From Streptomyces sp. NRRL S-118 (GTDB lineage Bacteria > Actinomycetota > Actinomycetes > Streptomycetales > Streptomycetaceae), in contig NZ_KL591002.1 in the NCBI RefSeq assembly GCF_000716335.1, forward strand, positions 541,020 to 605,019: a DNA stretch of 64,000 nt. Direction: 5' to 3'. The position numbers were made by a program, and so were the translations under genes. Each line of letters starts with the position of its first letter. Position 1 is the stretch's first letter. Shown in pieces: positions 8,915-18,449 of this stretch. Below the pieces are notes generated by a model, which had not been told where the DNA came from, searched no databases, and saw only the letters and a program-made list of their open reading frames with translations.

Positions 8915-9646
8915 ATGGACGACGGCTCGATCGCGTGGGAGAGGTTCGGCTGGGAGCGGCTCGCCGAGGGGGTCGGCAGGCGCCGGCTGCCCGTGTGGGA
9001 CGCGACCACGGCCCTGGTGGCCGGTGCGGAGGGGGTGCTGCTGTTCGACACGGGCGCCACCCTCCGTGAGGGCGCCGAGATCCGGGCGCAGGCGCAGGCG
9101 ATGCTGGGCGGGCGAAGGGTGACGCATATCGCACTGAGCCACCCCCACTTCGACCACGTGCTGGGCACGGCGGCGTTCGCGGGCGCGGAGGTCTTCGGCG
9201 CGGTCGGTGTCGACGCGCTGATCGTCCGTGAGCGGGACGCACTGCGCACGGACGCGATCCGGCACGGGGTCGCGGAGCAGGAGGCCGTCGAGGCGGTGGA
9301 CGTGCTGGTCGCGCCGCACCACCTGGTGAGCGGGGAGTGGACGCTGGACCTGGGCGGGCGCCAGGTGCTGCTGGCCAACGTGGGGCCCGGCCACAGCGGC
9401 CACGACCTGGCGGTGCTGGTGCCCGGCTCCCCGGAGGTGGTGCTCTGCGGCGACCTGGTGGAGGAGTCCGGCGACCCGCAGGCCGGGCCCGACGCGATCC
9501 CGTCGTGCTGGCCGGCCGCGCTGGACCGGCTCCTGTCGCTGGGCGGCGAGGACGCGGTGTACGTGCCGGGGCACGGCGCGGTGGTCGACGCCGCCTTCGT
9601 ACGCGCCCAACGGGATGAGCTGGCCCGGCGGTTCGGGGTGTCGTAG
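8915..9646 (+). CDS. MBL-fold metallo-hydrolase
   Basis: Metallo-beta-lactamase-fold protein (243 aa) of unknown substrate. It has the signature HPHFDH (residues 76-81), the strand LLFDTGATL before it, GHSGHD for a further His ligand, the bridging Asp in LCGDLVEE, and VPGHGAVV near the C-terminus. The glyoxalase-II-like order of motifs suggests a hydrolase rather than an RNase. It precedes the DUF3097 gene by 10 bp on the same strand. Confidence 0.88.
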   Translation: MDDGSIAWERFGWERLAEGVGRRRLPVWDATTALVAGAEGVLLFDTGATLREGAEIRAQAQAMLGGRRVTHIALSHPHFDHVLGTAAFAGAEVFGAVGVDALIVRERDALRTDAIRHGVAEQEAVEAVDVLVAPHHLVSGEWTLDLGGRQVLLANVGPGHSGHDLAVLVPGSPEVVLCGDLVEESGDPQAGPDAIPSCWPAALDRLLSLGGEDAVYVPGHGAVVDAAFVRAQRDELARRFGVS

Positions 9647-9649
9647 CGT
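9644..9649 (+). promoter_or_regulatory. Possible -10 box of a leaderless promoter
   Basis: TAGCGT overlaps the stop codon of the metallo-hydrolase gene and ends 7 nt before the ATG at 9657, which has no Shine-Dalgarno sequence. It could be an internal leaderless promoter; the alternative is read-through with coupled translation. Confidence 0.3.
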
Positions 9650-9656
9650 CTGCGGA

Positions 9657-10472
9657 ATGCGCCGTTACGACCCTGATCTGACGCCCTCGTGGAAGCGGCC
9701 GGCCCCCGTGCCGGAGGTGGCCGCCGAGCCGGACCTCGTGGTCGAGGAGGTGGCCACCGGCTTCTGCGGGGCGGTGATCCGCTGCGAGGCGGGCACGGTG
9801 ACCCTGGAGGACCGGTTCGGCAAGCACCGGGTGTTCCCGCTGACGCCCCGCGGTTTCCTGCTGGAGGGCCGTGCGGTCACCCTGGTCCGCCCCTCGACGG
9901 CGCCCTCCCGCCCCTCGCGCACCGCTTCCGGCTCGATCGCCGTACCGGGGGCGCGCGCCCGCGTCGCCCGGGCGGGACGCATCTACGTGGAGGGGCGGCA
10001 CGACGCGGAGCTCGTCGAGCGCGTGTGGGGAGACGACCTGCGCATCGAAGGCGTGGTCGTCGAGTACCTGGAGGGCGTGGACGACCTGCCCGCGATCGTC
10101 CGGGACTTCGGGCCGGGCCCGGACGCCCGCCTCGGGGTCCTGGTGGACCACCTGGTCCCGGGATCCAAGGAGTCCCGGATCGCCGCGGCCGTCACGGACG
10201 CCCACACCCTCGTAGTGGGCCACCCGTACATCGACATCTGGGAGGCGGTGAAGCCCGCGGCCGTCGGCATCCCGGCCTGGCCCCGGGTGCCCCGTGGCCA
10301 GGACTGGAAGGCGGGCGTCTGCCGCGCCCTCGGCTGGCCCGACAACACGGGCGCGGCCTGGCAGCACATCCTGTCGAAGGTCCACGGCTGGAAGGACCTG
10401 GAGCCGGAGCTGCTGGGCAGGGTGGAGGAGCTGATCGACTTCGTGACGGCCGGTGACCCGGGGCCGGTGTGA
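9657..10472 (+). CDS. DUF3097 family protein, TOPRIM-like segment
   Basis: Actinobacterial conserved protein (271 aa) of no known function. Start MRRYDPDLTPSW was chosen over the upstream in-frame GTG/ATG codons that overlap the previous gene. A central stretch reads RIYVEGRHDAELV (109-120) and LGVLVDHLVPGSKESR (159-174). This looks like the Glu-Gly-x-x-Asp and Asp-x-x-x-x-Gly motifs of TOPRIM domains in primases, OLD nucleases and RNase M5, though the second Asp of the DxD pair is not evident. A role on nucleic acid is therefore an inference. It follows the MBL gene and converges on hemW. Confidence 0.8.
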   Translation: MRRYDPDLTPSWKRPAPVPEVAAEPDLVVEEVATGFCGAVIRCEAGTVTLEDRFGKHRVFPLTPRGFLLEGRAVTLVRPSTAPSRPSRTASGSIAVPGARARVARAGRIYVEGRHDAELVERVWGDDLRIEGVVVEYLEGVDDLPAIVRDFGPGPDARLGVLVDHLVPGSKESRIAAAVTDAHTLVVGHPYIDIWEAVKPAAVGIPAWPRVPRGQDWKAGVCRALGWPDNTGAAWQHILSKVHGWKDLEPELLGRVEELIDFVTAGDPGPV

Positions 10473-10480
10473 CCCCGCTC

Positions 10481-10502
10481 CCGGGCCGGGGGCGGGGCCC
10501 GG
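10481..10502. terminator. Short hairpin between convergent genes
   Basis: CCGGGCC (10481-10487) pairs with GGCCCGG (10496-10502) around a G-rich loop. It lies in the 34-bp gap where the DUF3097 gene and hemW converge, so it may serve both strands. Stem strength is modest. Confidence 0.4.
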
Positions 10503-10506
10503 CGGG

Positions 10507-11739
10507 TCAGTCCACCAGGTCGCGGACCACCGCGTCCGCGAGGAGCCGGCCGCGCAGGGTGAGGACGGCGCGTCCCGCCTCGTACGGGCCGGGCTCCAGG
10601 AGCCCGTCGGCCAGCGCGCGGCGCGACGCCGCGAGCCCCGCGGGGGCGAGGATGCCGAGGGGGCACCCCTCCCGCAGCCGCAGCTCCAGCAGGACCCGCT
10701 CGACGCGGCGGTCCTCCGCGGAGAGCAGCTCCCGGCCCGCTCCCGGTGAGCGGCCCTCCGCCAGCGCGGCGGCGTACGCGCCCGGGTGCTTGACGTTCCA
10801 CCACCGCACACCGCCCACGTGACTGTGGGCTCCCGGTCCCGCGCCCCACCAGTCGGCGCCCCGCCAGTACAGCTCGTTGTGGAGGCAGCGCCCGGCCGGT
10901 GTCGTGGCCCAGTTCGACACCTCGTACCACGCGAAGCCGGCCCGCGACAGCACGTCCTCCGCGATGAGGTACCGGTCCGCGTGGACGTCGTCGTCCGTCA
11001 TCGGCACCTCGCCGCGCCGGATGCGCCGCGCGAGCTGTGTGCCCTCCTCCACGATCAGCGCGTACGCGCTCACGTGGTCGGGCCCCGCGCCGATCGCCGC
11101 GTCGAGCGAGGCCCGCCAGTCGTCGTCGCTCTCCCCCGGCGTGCCGTAGATCAGGTCGAGGTTGACGTGCGCGAAGCCCGCCGCCCGCGCCTCCGCGACG
11201 CACGCCTCGGGCCGCCCGGGCGTGTGCGTGCGGTCCAGCACCTTCAGGACGTGCTGCCGGGCGCTCTGCATGCCGAAGGAGATGCGGTTGAAGCCGCCCT
11301 CGCGCAGCTCCGCCAGATAGGCCGGGCCGACGGACTCCGGGTTCGCCTCCGTCGTGATCTCGGCGTCCTCCGCGAGCCCGAACTCGTCGCGGACCGCCCC
11401 CAGCATGCGGACGAGGTCGCCGGCGGGGAGCAGCGTCGGCGTGCCGCCCCCGACGAACACCGTGCGGACCGGCCGCGGGTCGTCGCCCAGCACCTTGCGC
11501 GCCAGGCGGATCTCGTCGATGAGCGTGGCGGCGTAGTTGTCGCGGGAGGCGAGCACGCCGCCGGTGCCGCGCAGCTCGGTGGCGGTGTACGTGTTGAAGT
11601 CGCAGTAGCCGCAGCGGGTCGCGCAGTACGGCACGTGCAGATAGAACCCGAGCGGCCGCTCACCGGCCCCGAGCAGCGCGGACGCGGGGAGCGCGCCGTC
11701 CTCGGGCATGGGCTCGCCATCGGGCAGTACGGAAGGCAT
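10507..11739 (-). CDS. hemW: Radical SAM heme chaperone HemW-like protein
   Basis: Radical-SAM protein of the HemN/HemW family (410 aa). The cluster motif is C39-x3-C43-x2-C46 followed by DFN, that is CX3CX2C without the extra CX residue of true coproporphyrinogen dehydrogenase, which marks HemW heme chaperones. FVGGGTPTLLP, EANPESV, FNRISFGMQS, NLDLIYGTPGE and LHNELYWRGADWWGAGPGAHS also match the family. ATG 11739 (MPSVLPDGEP) is used; ATG 11748 is the alternative. It follows the phosphatase gene within about 15 bp, so the two are probably co-transcribed. Confidence 0.92.
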   Translation of the reverse strand: MPSVLPDGEPMPEDGALPASALLGAGERPLGFYLHVPYCATRCGYCDFNTYTATELRGTGGVLASRDNYAATLIDEIRLARKVLGDDPRPVRTVFVGGGTPTLLPAGDLVRMLGAVRDEFGLAEDAEITTEANPESVGPAYLAELREGGFNRISFGMQSARQHVLKVLDRTHTPGRPEACVAEARAAGFAHVNLDLIYGTPGESDDDWRASLDAAIGAGPDHVSAYALIVEEGTQLARRIRRGEVPMTDDDVHADRYLIAEDVLSRAGFAWYEVSNWATTPAGRCLHNELYWRGADWWGAGPGAHSHVGGVRWWNVKHPGAYAAALAEGRSPGAGRELLSAEDRRVERVLLELRLREGCPLGILAPAGLAASRRALADGLLEPGPYEAGRAVLTLRGRLLADAVVRDLVD

Positions 11740-11754
11740 ACCGCCCATTGTCCG

Positions 11755-13968
11755 TCACGCCGGGCGTTCCCGTGCCTGGAGCACCAGCAGGGCGAGGTCG
11801 TCCGCCACCGGCCCCTCGCCGAAGGCGTGCACGGCCTGCCGGATCCGGTCGGCGACGCCCTGGGCGGTCAGCCCGGTGCAGCCCGCGAGGACCTGGGCCA
11901 GGCCGTCCTCGTCGTCGAACATCCGGCCCGCCCGCGAGCGCCGCTCGGTGACGCCATCGGTGACGCACAGCAGGGTGTCGCCGGGGGCGAGGTGGAAGGT
12001 GTGGCTCTCGTACGCGACGTCGTCCACGACCCCGAGGAGCACCTGCGGCACCGCGACCGGGGTGACCGACCCGTCGGGGCGCAGGAGCAGCGGGAGGGGG
12101 TGCCCGGCGCAGGCGAGGGTGCAGCGGGCTCCGCCGCCCTCCTCCGGCGGCAGCGGGGTGAGCTCGCCGTACAGGAGGGACAGGAAGCGCGGCTGGGTGA
12201 GGTGCGTGCTCGGCGGCTGCGGGTCGGGGCCGCCGGCGGCCGCGACGACCAGGGCGGCGGCCTCGGCGGCCTCGGTGGCGTCGTCCAGGAGGAGCCGGTT
12301 GAGCCGGTCGAGGACCTCGCCGACCCGGTGGCCCTCGCGGGCGAGGAGCCTCAGCCAGGGCCGGGCGAGTCCGGTGACGACGGCTGCCTCGGGGCCGCTG
12401 CCCTGGACGTCACCGAGCATGAAGCACCACCGCCCGGGCCGCCCGCCGCCGCCCTGGACGGCCGTGACGGGCCCCACGGCGCTCCCGGCGGTCGCGGGGG
12501 CGGGGCGCGCGTCGGTGCGGAGGCCGGAGTCCGTGGCGCCCGGGCGCGCGTCGGCGCGAGGCCCGGAGTTGCCGGCGCCGGGGCGCGCGTCGGTGCCCGG
12601 GCGCGGGTCCGGGAGCGCGCCGAGGCCGACGCCCGTCCCCGTGCCGAAGCCCGTGCCGGCGGCCGGCGCGGCCGCCTGGAAGACGTCGTAGAAGTCGCCG
12701 CCCGCGAGCCCGTCGTCGCTCGGTTCGTACACCACGCAACTGGCCACGCCCGGGATCTGCGCCATCTGGCTGGGCAGCAGCCCCCGCTGGAGCACCCGGC
12801 TGATGGTGGCCTGGCGCGTGTACCGGCGGGCCGCGCCGATCGCCAGCGCCACACGGCGTGCGAAGTCCTCGACGAGCGCGGTGACCGCGTCCGGGACGCG
12901 TTCCGTGCCGCGCCGCCCGAGCATCAGCGTGCCGAGTCCGCGTCCGCCCACGACCAGCCGGCAGGCCAGCGCCGTACCACCGCCGTCGGCATCGCCGTCG
13001 CCGTCGGCGCCGGGCCACCGGACGGGCACGGGTCCGCCGAGCCCGGCGTCGGGGGCGGGCGGCGGCTCCTTGTGGAGTGCGGCGCGCAGCGGCTCGATGG
13101 CGGACTCGTCGGCGTGCCAGACGCGGGCGAGACGGGGTGCGGCCACGGGCCCCTCTCCGCCGTCGCCCTCCAGCCAGAAGGCGCACCAGTCGGCCAGCCG
13201 CGGCACCAGGAGCTGCCCGGCGAGCGCGGCGACGAGGTCCTCGTCCAGTTGTCCGGCGAGGAGGTCGGACGCCTCGGCGAGGAACGTCAGCGCGCCGCTG
13301 CCGGCCCACTCCTGGTCGTCGCGCACGGGGCGGCGCGGTGCGGGCGCGAGGATCTCGGCGGCGCGCAGGCCGCGCTGGATGGCGGGCTCGGTGCCGGGCA
13401 CGGGGCAGGTGTCCCAGCCGTCGAGGGGCAGCCGCGCCCAGACGGTCTTGAGGCCGGGGCGATAGGTGATGCCCCAGCATTCGGCGAGCGCGGCGACGAG
13501 CTGGAGGCCGCGGCCGTACTCCTCGGGGCCGCCGCCGTCATCGGCCGCGGGGTGCTCGCTGCGGACGGTACGGGTGGGGTGGTGGTCGGAGACCTCCAGG
13601 ACCAGGGCGGCGGGCTGATCGGCGTCGGGCTCCTCCAGGCGGAGGAGGAGCTCGACGGTGGTGCCCGCGTGGACCACGGCGTTCGTGACCAGTTCGGCGA
13701 CGACGAGGACGGCGTCGTCGGCGACCCGCTCGGTGATCGCGGCGGCGGCGGGCAGGGCGAGCCCGGTCCAGTCGGCGAGGGCCGCCCGGACGAAACGGCG
13801 GGCGGCGGCCGGGGCCAGCGGGTTGCCCGGCAGGCTGGTGCGCGCGACGGAATGGTTCGGCGGCGGCTGGTGGGGCGGCAGGTGATGGCGGTGGGCGGGC
13901 GGCAGCTCGGTGATGTCGTACGGCGCCGGCTGCGGCCGCTCCGCCCGCTGTGTTGGAAAGGACCCCAC
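11755..13968 (-). CDS. ATP-binding/GAF/SpoIIE PP2C-type phosphatase
   Basis: Multidomain signalling protein (737 aa from the GTG at 13968, which has GAGGAG just upstream; ATG 14076 is the far alternative). In order: an RsbW-like HATPase domain (about 45-180; LVVAELVTNAVVHAG, YGRGLQLV), a GAF-like region (about 215-385), and a SpoIIE/PP2C domain (about 395-737; GGDFYDVF, FMLGDVQGSGPEAA, CVTDGVTERR). Such proteins control anti-sigma/anti-anti-sigma switches in streptomycetes. An unusual insert of 13-residue repeats (about 450-490) splits the phosphatase domain between GGDFYD and GDVQG. The partner is unknown. Confidence 0.88.
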   Translation of the reverse strand: MGSFPTQRAERPQPAPYDITELPPAHRHHLPPHQPPPNHSVARTSLPGNPLAPAAARRFVRAALADWTGLALPAAAAITERVADDAVLVVAELVTNAVVHAGTTVELLLRLEEPDADQPAALVLEVSDHHPTRTVRSEHPAADDGGGPEEYGRGLQLVAALAECWGITYRPGLKTVWARLPLDGWDTCPVPGTEPAIQRGLRAAEILAPAPRRPVRDDQEWAGSGALTFLAEASDLLAGQLDEDLVAALAGQLLVPRLADWCAFWLEGDGGEGPVAAPRLARVWHADESAIEPLRAALHKEPPPAPDAGLGGPVPVRWPGADGDGDADGGGTALACRLVVGGRGLGTLMLGRRGTERVPDAVTALVEDFARRVALAIGAARRYTRQATISRVLQRGLLPSQMAQIPGVASCVVYEPSDDGLAGGDFYDVFQAAAPAAGTGFGTGTGVGLGALPDPRPGTDARPGAGNSGPRADARPGATDSGLRTDARPAPATAGSAVGPVTAVQGGGGRPGRWCFMLGDVQGSGPEAAVVTGLARPWLRLLAREGHRVGEVLDRLNRLLLDDATEAAEAAALVVAAAGGPDPQPPSTHLTQPRFLSLLYGELTPLPPEEGGGARCTLACAGHPLPLLLRPDGSVTPVAVPQVLLGVVDDVAYESHTFHLAPGDTLLCVTDGVTERRSRAGRMFDDEDGLAQVLAGCTGLTAQGVADRIRQAVHAFGEGPVADDLALLVLQARERPA
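12505..12621. repeat. Three 39-bp tandem repeats inside the phosphatase gene
   Basis: GCGCGCGTCGG recurs at 12505, 12544 and 12583, a 39-bp (13-codon) period. The units encode TDARPGAGNSGPR, ADARPGATDSGLR and TDARPAPATAGSA. The repeat keeps frame and sits in a loop of the SpoIIE domain. Confidence 0.85.
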
Positions 13969-14078
13969 GTGCGCTCCTCGTCGGCTCCCGGTCTGGACAC
14001 CGACAGAGTGACAGATCGAGCTCGCCCATAAGCACCGAGTCATCGAAGTAGGCGGGCGAAGGACACGAAAGGACACGA

Positions 14079-14115
14079 AAAGCGGGCGCGGCCGTCGTCG
14101 GCCCGCGCCCGCTTT
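14079..14115 (-). terminator. Terminator after acyl-CoA ligase gene
   Basis: AAAGCGGGCGCGG (14079-14091) pairs with CCGCGCCCGCTTT (14103-14115); read on the minus strand the stem ends in a T-rich run. It lies 37-73 bp past the ligase stop. Two direct copies of GGACACGAAA (14061-14080) flank it, and CGTGTCC beyond the other arm can extend the stem. Confidence 0.75.
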
Positions 14116-14151
14116 CCGTGTCGTGTCCGGCCCCGCTCGGGGCGCCGGCCG

Positions 14152-16041
14152 TCAGCCTTCCCTGACCCCCTCGTACATCTCCTCGATGAGGTTCTTGTAC
14201 TCCCGCTCCACGACGGGCCGCTTCAGCTTGAGGCTGGGGGTGAGCTCGCCGTGCTCGATGTCGAGGTCGCGCGGCAGCAGGCGGAACTTCTTGATGGTCT
14301 GCCAGCGCTGGAGCCCCTCGTTGAGGCGGTCCACGTAGCCCTGGACGAGCCGGCCGACCTCCGGGGTCGCCACGACCTCGGCGTACGGCTTGCCGCCCAG
14401 GCCGTGCTCCTCGGCCCAGCCGAGGATGGCGGCCTCGTCGAGGGCGATGAGCGCCGTGCAGTAGTTCCGGTCGGCACCGTGGACGAGGATGTTCGAGACG
14501 TAGGGGCAGACCGCCTTGAACTGGCCCTCGACCTCGGCGGGGGCGATGTACTTGCCGCCGGACGTCTTGATGAGGTCCTTCTTGCGGTCGGTGATGCGCA
14601 GGTAGCCGTCGACGGACAGCTCGCCGATGTCGCCGGTGTGGAACCAGCCGTCGGACTCCAGTACTTCGGCGGTCTTCTCCGGCAGCCCGTGGTAGCCCTC
14701 CATGATGCCGGGGCCGCGCAGCAGGATCTCGCCGTCGTCGGCGATGCGGACCTCGGTGCCGGGCAGCGGCTTGCCGACGGTGCCGGTGCGGTAGGCCTCG
14801 CCCGGGTTGACGAAGCTGGCGGCGCTGGTCTCCGTGAGGCCGTACCCCTCCAGGATGTGGATGCCGGCGCCGGAGAAGAAGTAGCCGATGTCGGGCGCGA
14901 GTGCGGCCGAACCGGAGATGGCGGCGCGCAGCCGGCCGCCGAACGCCTCGCGGAGCTTGGCGTAGACGAGCACGTCGGCGACCTTGTGTTTGGTGGTGAG
15001 GCCGAAGGGGGCACTCGCGGTACCGGTGCGGCGGAAGTTGTCCTGGGTGACCTTGGCGTATTCGCGGGAGACCTCGGCCGCCCACTTGAAGATCTTGTAC
15101 TTGGCGCCGCCGCCGGCCCTCGCCTTGGCGGCGACCCCGTTGTAGACCTTCTCGAAGATGCGCGGCACGGCGGCCATGTAGGTCGGCTGGACGACCGGCA
15201 GGTTCTCGATGATCTTGTCGACGCGGCCGTCGACGGCGGTGACGTGCCCCACTTCGATCTGGCCGGAGGTCAGCACCTTGCCGAAGACGTGCGCGAGCGG
15301 CAGCCACAGGTACTGCACGTCGTCCGCGGTGATCAGGCCGGTCGCGGCGATGGCCTTGGCCATGTAGGACCAGTTGTCGTGCGGCAGCCGCACGCCCTTG
15401 GGGCGGCCCGTGGTGCCGGAGGTGTAGATGAGGGTGGCGAGCTGCTCCTTGGCGATCGCCCCGACCCGCTCCTTGACGGCCTCCGGGTGCTTGTCCAGGT
15501 AGTTCCGGCCGCGCTCCTCCAGGTCGGTGAGGGAGAGGACCCAGCCGTCGGGGTCCGCCCCGTCCGCCTCCACCCCGCTCGGGTCGATGACGACGACGTG
15601 GGCGAGGTGCGGCAGGTCGGTGCGCTTCTCGCGCGCCTTGGCGAGCTGGCCGGCGTCCTCGGCGATCAGGACGCGGCTGGCGGAGTCGGCGAGGATGTAC
15701 GCGGACTCGTCGGCGTTCGTCTGCGGGTAGACGGTCGTGGTCGCGGCGCCGGCGCACATGACGCCGAGGTCGCTGAGGATCCATTCGACGCGGGTGGCGG
15801 AGGCGAGCGCGACGCGCTCCTCCGGCTGCACGCCGAGGTCGATCAGGCCGGCGGCGATGGCGTAGACGCGGTCGGCGGCCTGCTGCCAGCTGAGCGACTT
15901 CCAGTCGTCGGGGCCCTGGCCGGACGCCGCGGGCACCGGGTAGCGGTAGGCCTCTGCGTCCGGGGTTTTCGCTACCCGCTCAAGGAAGAGGGACGCCACG
16001 GAGGGCGGTCGGTTCTCGATCAGGTTCTGGGTGTCGCTCAC
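14152..16041 (-). CDS. Long-chain fatty acid-CoA ligase / AMP-dependent synthetase
   Basis: Adenylate-forming enzyme (629 aa) that activates fatty acids to acyl-CoA through acyl-AMP. The ATP-binding P-loop is TSGTTGRPKG (207-216). Further family marks are LPLAHVFGK, the A5 motif ILEGYGLTETSA, DGWFHTGDIGE (A7) and DRKKDLIKTSGGKYIAP (A8/A10 region). Length and motifs match the FadD15-like branch common in actinobacteria. The GTG start at 16041 has GGAGG about 6 nt upstream. It stands alone, between its own terminator and a 437-bp gap. Confidence 0.92.
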   Translation of the reverse strand: MSDTQNLIENRPPSVASLFLERVAKTPDAEAYRYPVPAASGQGPDDWKSLSWQQAADRVYAIAAGLIDLGVQPEERVALASATRVEWILSDLGVMCAGAATTTVYPQTNADESAYILADSASRVLIAEDAGQLAKAREKRTDLPHLAHVVVIDPSGVEADGADPDGWVLSLTDLEERGRNYLDKHPEAVKERVGAIAKEQLATLIYTSGTTGRPKGVRLPHDNWSYMAKAIAATGLITADDVQYLWLPLAHVFGKVLTSGQIEVGHVTAVDGRVDKIIENLPVVQPTYMAAVPRIFEKVYNGVAAKARAGGGAKYKIFKWAAEVSREYAKVTQDNFRRTGTASAPFGLTTKHKVADVLVYAKLREAFGGRLRAAISGSAALAPDIGYFFSGAGIHILEGYGLTETSAASFVNPGEAYRTGTVGKPLPGTEVRIADDGEILLRGPGIMEGYHGLPEKTAEVLESDGWFHTGDIGELSVDGYLRITDRKKDLIKTSGGKYIAPAEVEGQFKAVCPYVSNILVHGADRNYCTALIALDEAAILGWAEEHGLGGKPYAEVVATPEVGRLVQGYVDRLNEGLQRWQTIKKFRLLPRDLDIEHGELTPSLKLKRPVVEREYKNLIEEMYEGVREG

Positions 16042-16253
16042 GGCGTCCTCCGGGCGGCTTGCGGCAGGGCTGCACGACGGGATGATTGTTTAACTGGCGA
16101 GTAACCCTCGGGCGGCATCAGGTTAGAGCGCCGTCGTCCGCCATGTAAGGGGCTACGGCCCGGCGGTTCATACCCGCTTCATAACGACTGTGCGCTTCCT
16201 GTGCGGTGCGCGGGGCCCGCCCGGAGGCCGCACGGAGCCGCACGGACGCGCAA

Positions 16254-16283
16254 AAGCGCCCGTCCGTGAACGAACGGGCGCTT
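16254..16283. terminator. Terminator hairpin downstream of lepA
   Basis: AAGCGCCCGT (16254-16263) pairs with ACGGGCGCTT (16274-16283) around a 10-nt loop. It lies about 195 bp beyond the lepA stop; A/T ends on both arms make it usable from either strand. Confidence 0.6.
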
Positions 16284-16448
16284 CGGCGTCGTGCGCCGGG
16301 GCCGGTGCGGGCCGGGCGCCGGCGTGCCGCTGGGGGCGGCGCCCGGCTGTGTGCCCATGCGCCGTCCGCCGCGGGTGAGGGCGGGTGCCGGCGTGCCGTG
16401 GGGCGGGTGCCGGGGCGGTGCCGGCCGGGTGCCGGTGCCGGCTCCGCC

Positions 16449-16472
16449 CCGGCTCCGGCTCCGGCTCCGGCT
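16449..16472. repeat. Four tandem CCGGCT hexamers
   Basis: CCGGCT is repeated four times head to tail, 6 bp past the lepA stop, within a longer GCCGG-rich tract. It is probably slippage-prone low-complexity sequence. Confidence 0.8.
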
Positions 16473-16478
16473 CGGTGG

Positions 16479-18350
16479 CTACTTCTTGCTCTTGCCGCCC
16501 GCGGAGTCGTCGCTGGACAGCACCGCGATGAAGGCCTCCTGCGGGACCTCGACGGAGCCGACCATCTTCATCCGCTTCTTGCCTTCCTTCTGCTTCTCCA
16601 GCAGCTTCCGCTTACGGGAGATGTCACCGCCGTAACACTTGGCGAGGACGTCCTTGCGGATGGCTCGGATGGTCTCGCGGGCGATGACGCGCGAGCCGAT
16701 GGCCGCCTGGATCGGCACCTCGAACGCCTGGCGCGGGATGAGCTCGCGCAGCTTGGCGACGAGCCGCACGCCGTACGCGTACGCCGCGTCCTTGTGCGTG
16801 ATGGCGGAGAAGGCGTCGACCTTGTCGCCGTGCAGCAGGATGTCGACCTTGACGAGGCTGGAGGCCTGCTCGCCGGTGGGCTCGTAGTCGAGGGAGGCGT
16901 AGCCGCGGGTCTTGGACTTCAGCTGGTCGAAGAAGTCGAAGACGATCTCGGCGAGCGGGAGGGTGTAACGGATCTCGACCCGGTCCTCGGAGAGGTAGTC
17001 CATGCCGAGCAGGGTGCCGCGGCGGGTCTGGCACAGCTCCATGATGGAGCCGATGAACTCGCTGGGGGCGAGGATCGTGGCGCGTACGACCGGCTCGTAC
17101 ACCTCGCTGATCTTGCCCTCGGGGAACTCGCTCGGGTTGGTGACCGTGTGCTCGGTGCCGTCCTCCATGAGGACGCGGTAGACCACGTTGGGGGCGGTGG
17201 CGATCAGGTCCAGCCCGAACTCGCGCTCCAGCCGCTCGCGGATGACGTCGAGGTGGAGCAGGCCGAGAAAGCCGACGCGGAAGCCGAAGCCGAGGGCGGC
17301 GGAGGTCTCCGGCTCGTAGACGAGCGCGGCGTCGTTGAGCTGGAGCTTGTCGAGGGCGTCGCGCAGCTCGGGGTAGTCGGAGCCGTCCAGCGGGTACAGC
17401 CCGGAGAACACCATCGGCTTGGGATCCTTGTACCCGCCGAGAGCCTCGGTGGCGCCCTTGTGCAGGGTGGTGATGGTGTCACCGACCTTGGACTGCCGGA
17501 CGTCCTTCACACCCGTGATCAGGTAGCCGACCTCGCCCACGCCGAGACCGTCCGCCGGGAGCATCTCGGGGGAGTTCGTCCCGATCTCCAGCAGCTCGTG
17601 GGTCGCGCCCGTGGACATCATGCGGATGCGCTCGCGCTTGTTGAGCTGGCCGTCGATGACACGTACATAGGTGACGACACCGCGGTACGAGTCGTAGACC
17701 GAGTCGAAGATCATCGCGCGGGCGGGCGCGTCGGCGACGCCGACCGGGGCGGGCACGTCCTGGACGACACGGTCGAGCAGCGCCTCGACGCCCATGCCGG
17801 TCTTGGCGGAGACGCGCAGCACGTCGTCGGGGTCGCAGCCGACCAGGTTCGCCAGCTCCTCGGCGAACTTCTCCGGCTGGGCGGCCGGGAGGTCGATCTT
17901 GTTGAGCACCGGGACGATGGTGAGGTCGTTCTCCATCGCCAGGTAGAGGTTGGCGAGGGTCTGCGCCTCGATGCCCTGGGCGGCGTCGACGAGCAGGATC
18001 GTGCCCTCGCAGGCCGCGAGCGAACGGGACACCTCGTACGTGAAGTCGACGTGCCCGGGGGTGTCGATCATGTTGAGGATGTGCGTCCGGCCCTGGCCGT
18101 CGCCCGTGGTGGGCGCCCACGGCAGACGGACGGCCTGGGACTTGATCGTGATGCCGCGCTCGCGCTCGATGTCCATGCGGTCGAGGTACTGAGCGCGCAT
18201 CTGCCGCTGCTCGACCACACCGGTCAGCTGGAGCATCCGGTCGGCAAGGGTCGACTTGCCGTGGTCGATGTGCGCGATGATGCAGAAGTTGCGGATCAGC
18301 GCCGGGTCGGTACGGCTCGGCTCGGGCACGTGGGTAGGGGTCGCGGGCAC
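16479..18350 (-). CDS. lepA: Elongation factor 4 (LepA)
   Basis: Translational GTPase (623 aa) acting on the ribosome, implicated in back-translocation and in 30S biogenesis. G1 is AHIDHGKST (26-34); [25 protein letters not shown] and the SAKTG-type motif follow, and the LepA-specific C-terminal domain ends in [20 protein letters not shown] and a Ser/Lys tail. GTG 18350 ([10 protein letters not shown]) is chosen because the earlier in-frame codons encode an unconserved stretch and AGGA lies about 7 nt upstream. It is divergent from rpsT, a pairing usual in Streptomyces. Confidence 0.96.
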   Translation of the reverse strand: MPATPTHVPEPSRTDPALIRNFCIIAHIDHGKSTLADRMLQLTGVVEQRQMRAQYLDRMDIERERGITIKSQAVRLPWAPTTGDGQGRTHILNMIDTPGHVDFTYEVSRSLAACEGTILLVDAAQGIEAQTLANLYLAMENDLTIVPVLNKIDLPAAQPEKFAEELANLVGCDPDDVLRVSAKTGMGVEALLDRVVQDVPAPVGVADAPARAMIFDSVYDSYRGVVTYVRVIDGQLNKRERIRMMSTGATHELLEIGTNSPEMLPADGLGVGEVGYLITGVKDVRQSKVGDTITTLHKGATEALGGYKDPKPMVFSGLYPLDGSDYPELRDALDKLQLNDAALVYEPETSAALGFGFRVGFLGLLHLDVIRERLEREFGLDLIATAPNVVYRVLMEDGTEHTVTNPSEFPEGKISEVYEPVVRATILAPSEFIGSIMELCQTRRGTLLGMDYLSEDRVEIRYTLPLAEIVFDFFDQLKSKTRGYASLDYEPTGEQASSLVKVDILLHGDKVDAFSAITHKDAAYAYGVRLVAKLRELIPRQAFEVPIQAAIGSRVIARETIRAIRKDVLAKCYGGDISRKRKLLEKQKEGKKRMKMVGSVEVPQEAFIAVLSSDDSAGGKSKK

Positions 18351-18449
18351 GCAGGGTCCTGATTCTCGAGACGCTGGCGTCTCTGCTCGGGTCGACGTCG
18401 GATCGATACGTAGGTTCCATGGTCCCACGGACGGGGACCGGCGCTCGGT

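Larger units (their letters stand above)
16042..16478. other. Intergenic stretch between acyl-CoA ligase and lepA
   Basis: No convincing gene; reading frames across it are Arg/Pro/Gly-rich. It holds a hairpin terminator (16254-16283), a CCGGCT hexamer run next to the lepA stop (16449-16472), and an A/T-richer patch near 16085-16195 that probably carries the ligase promoter. Confidence 0.6.
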
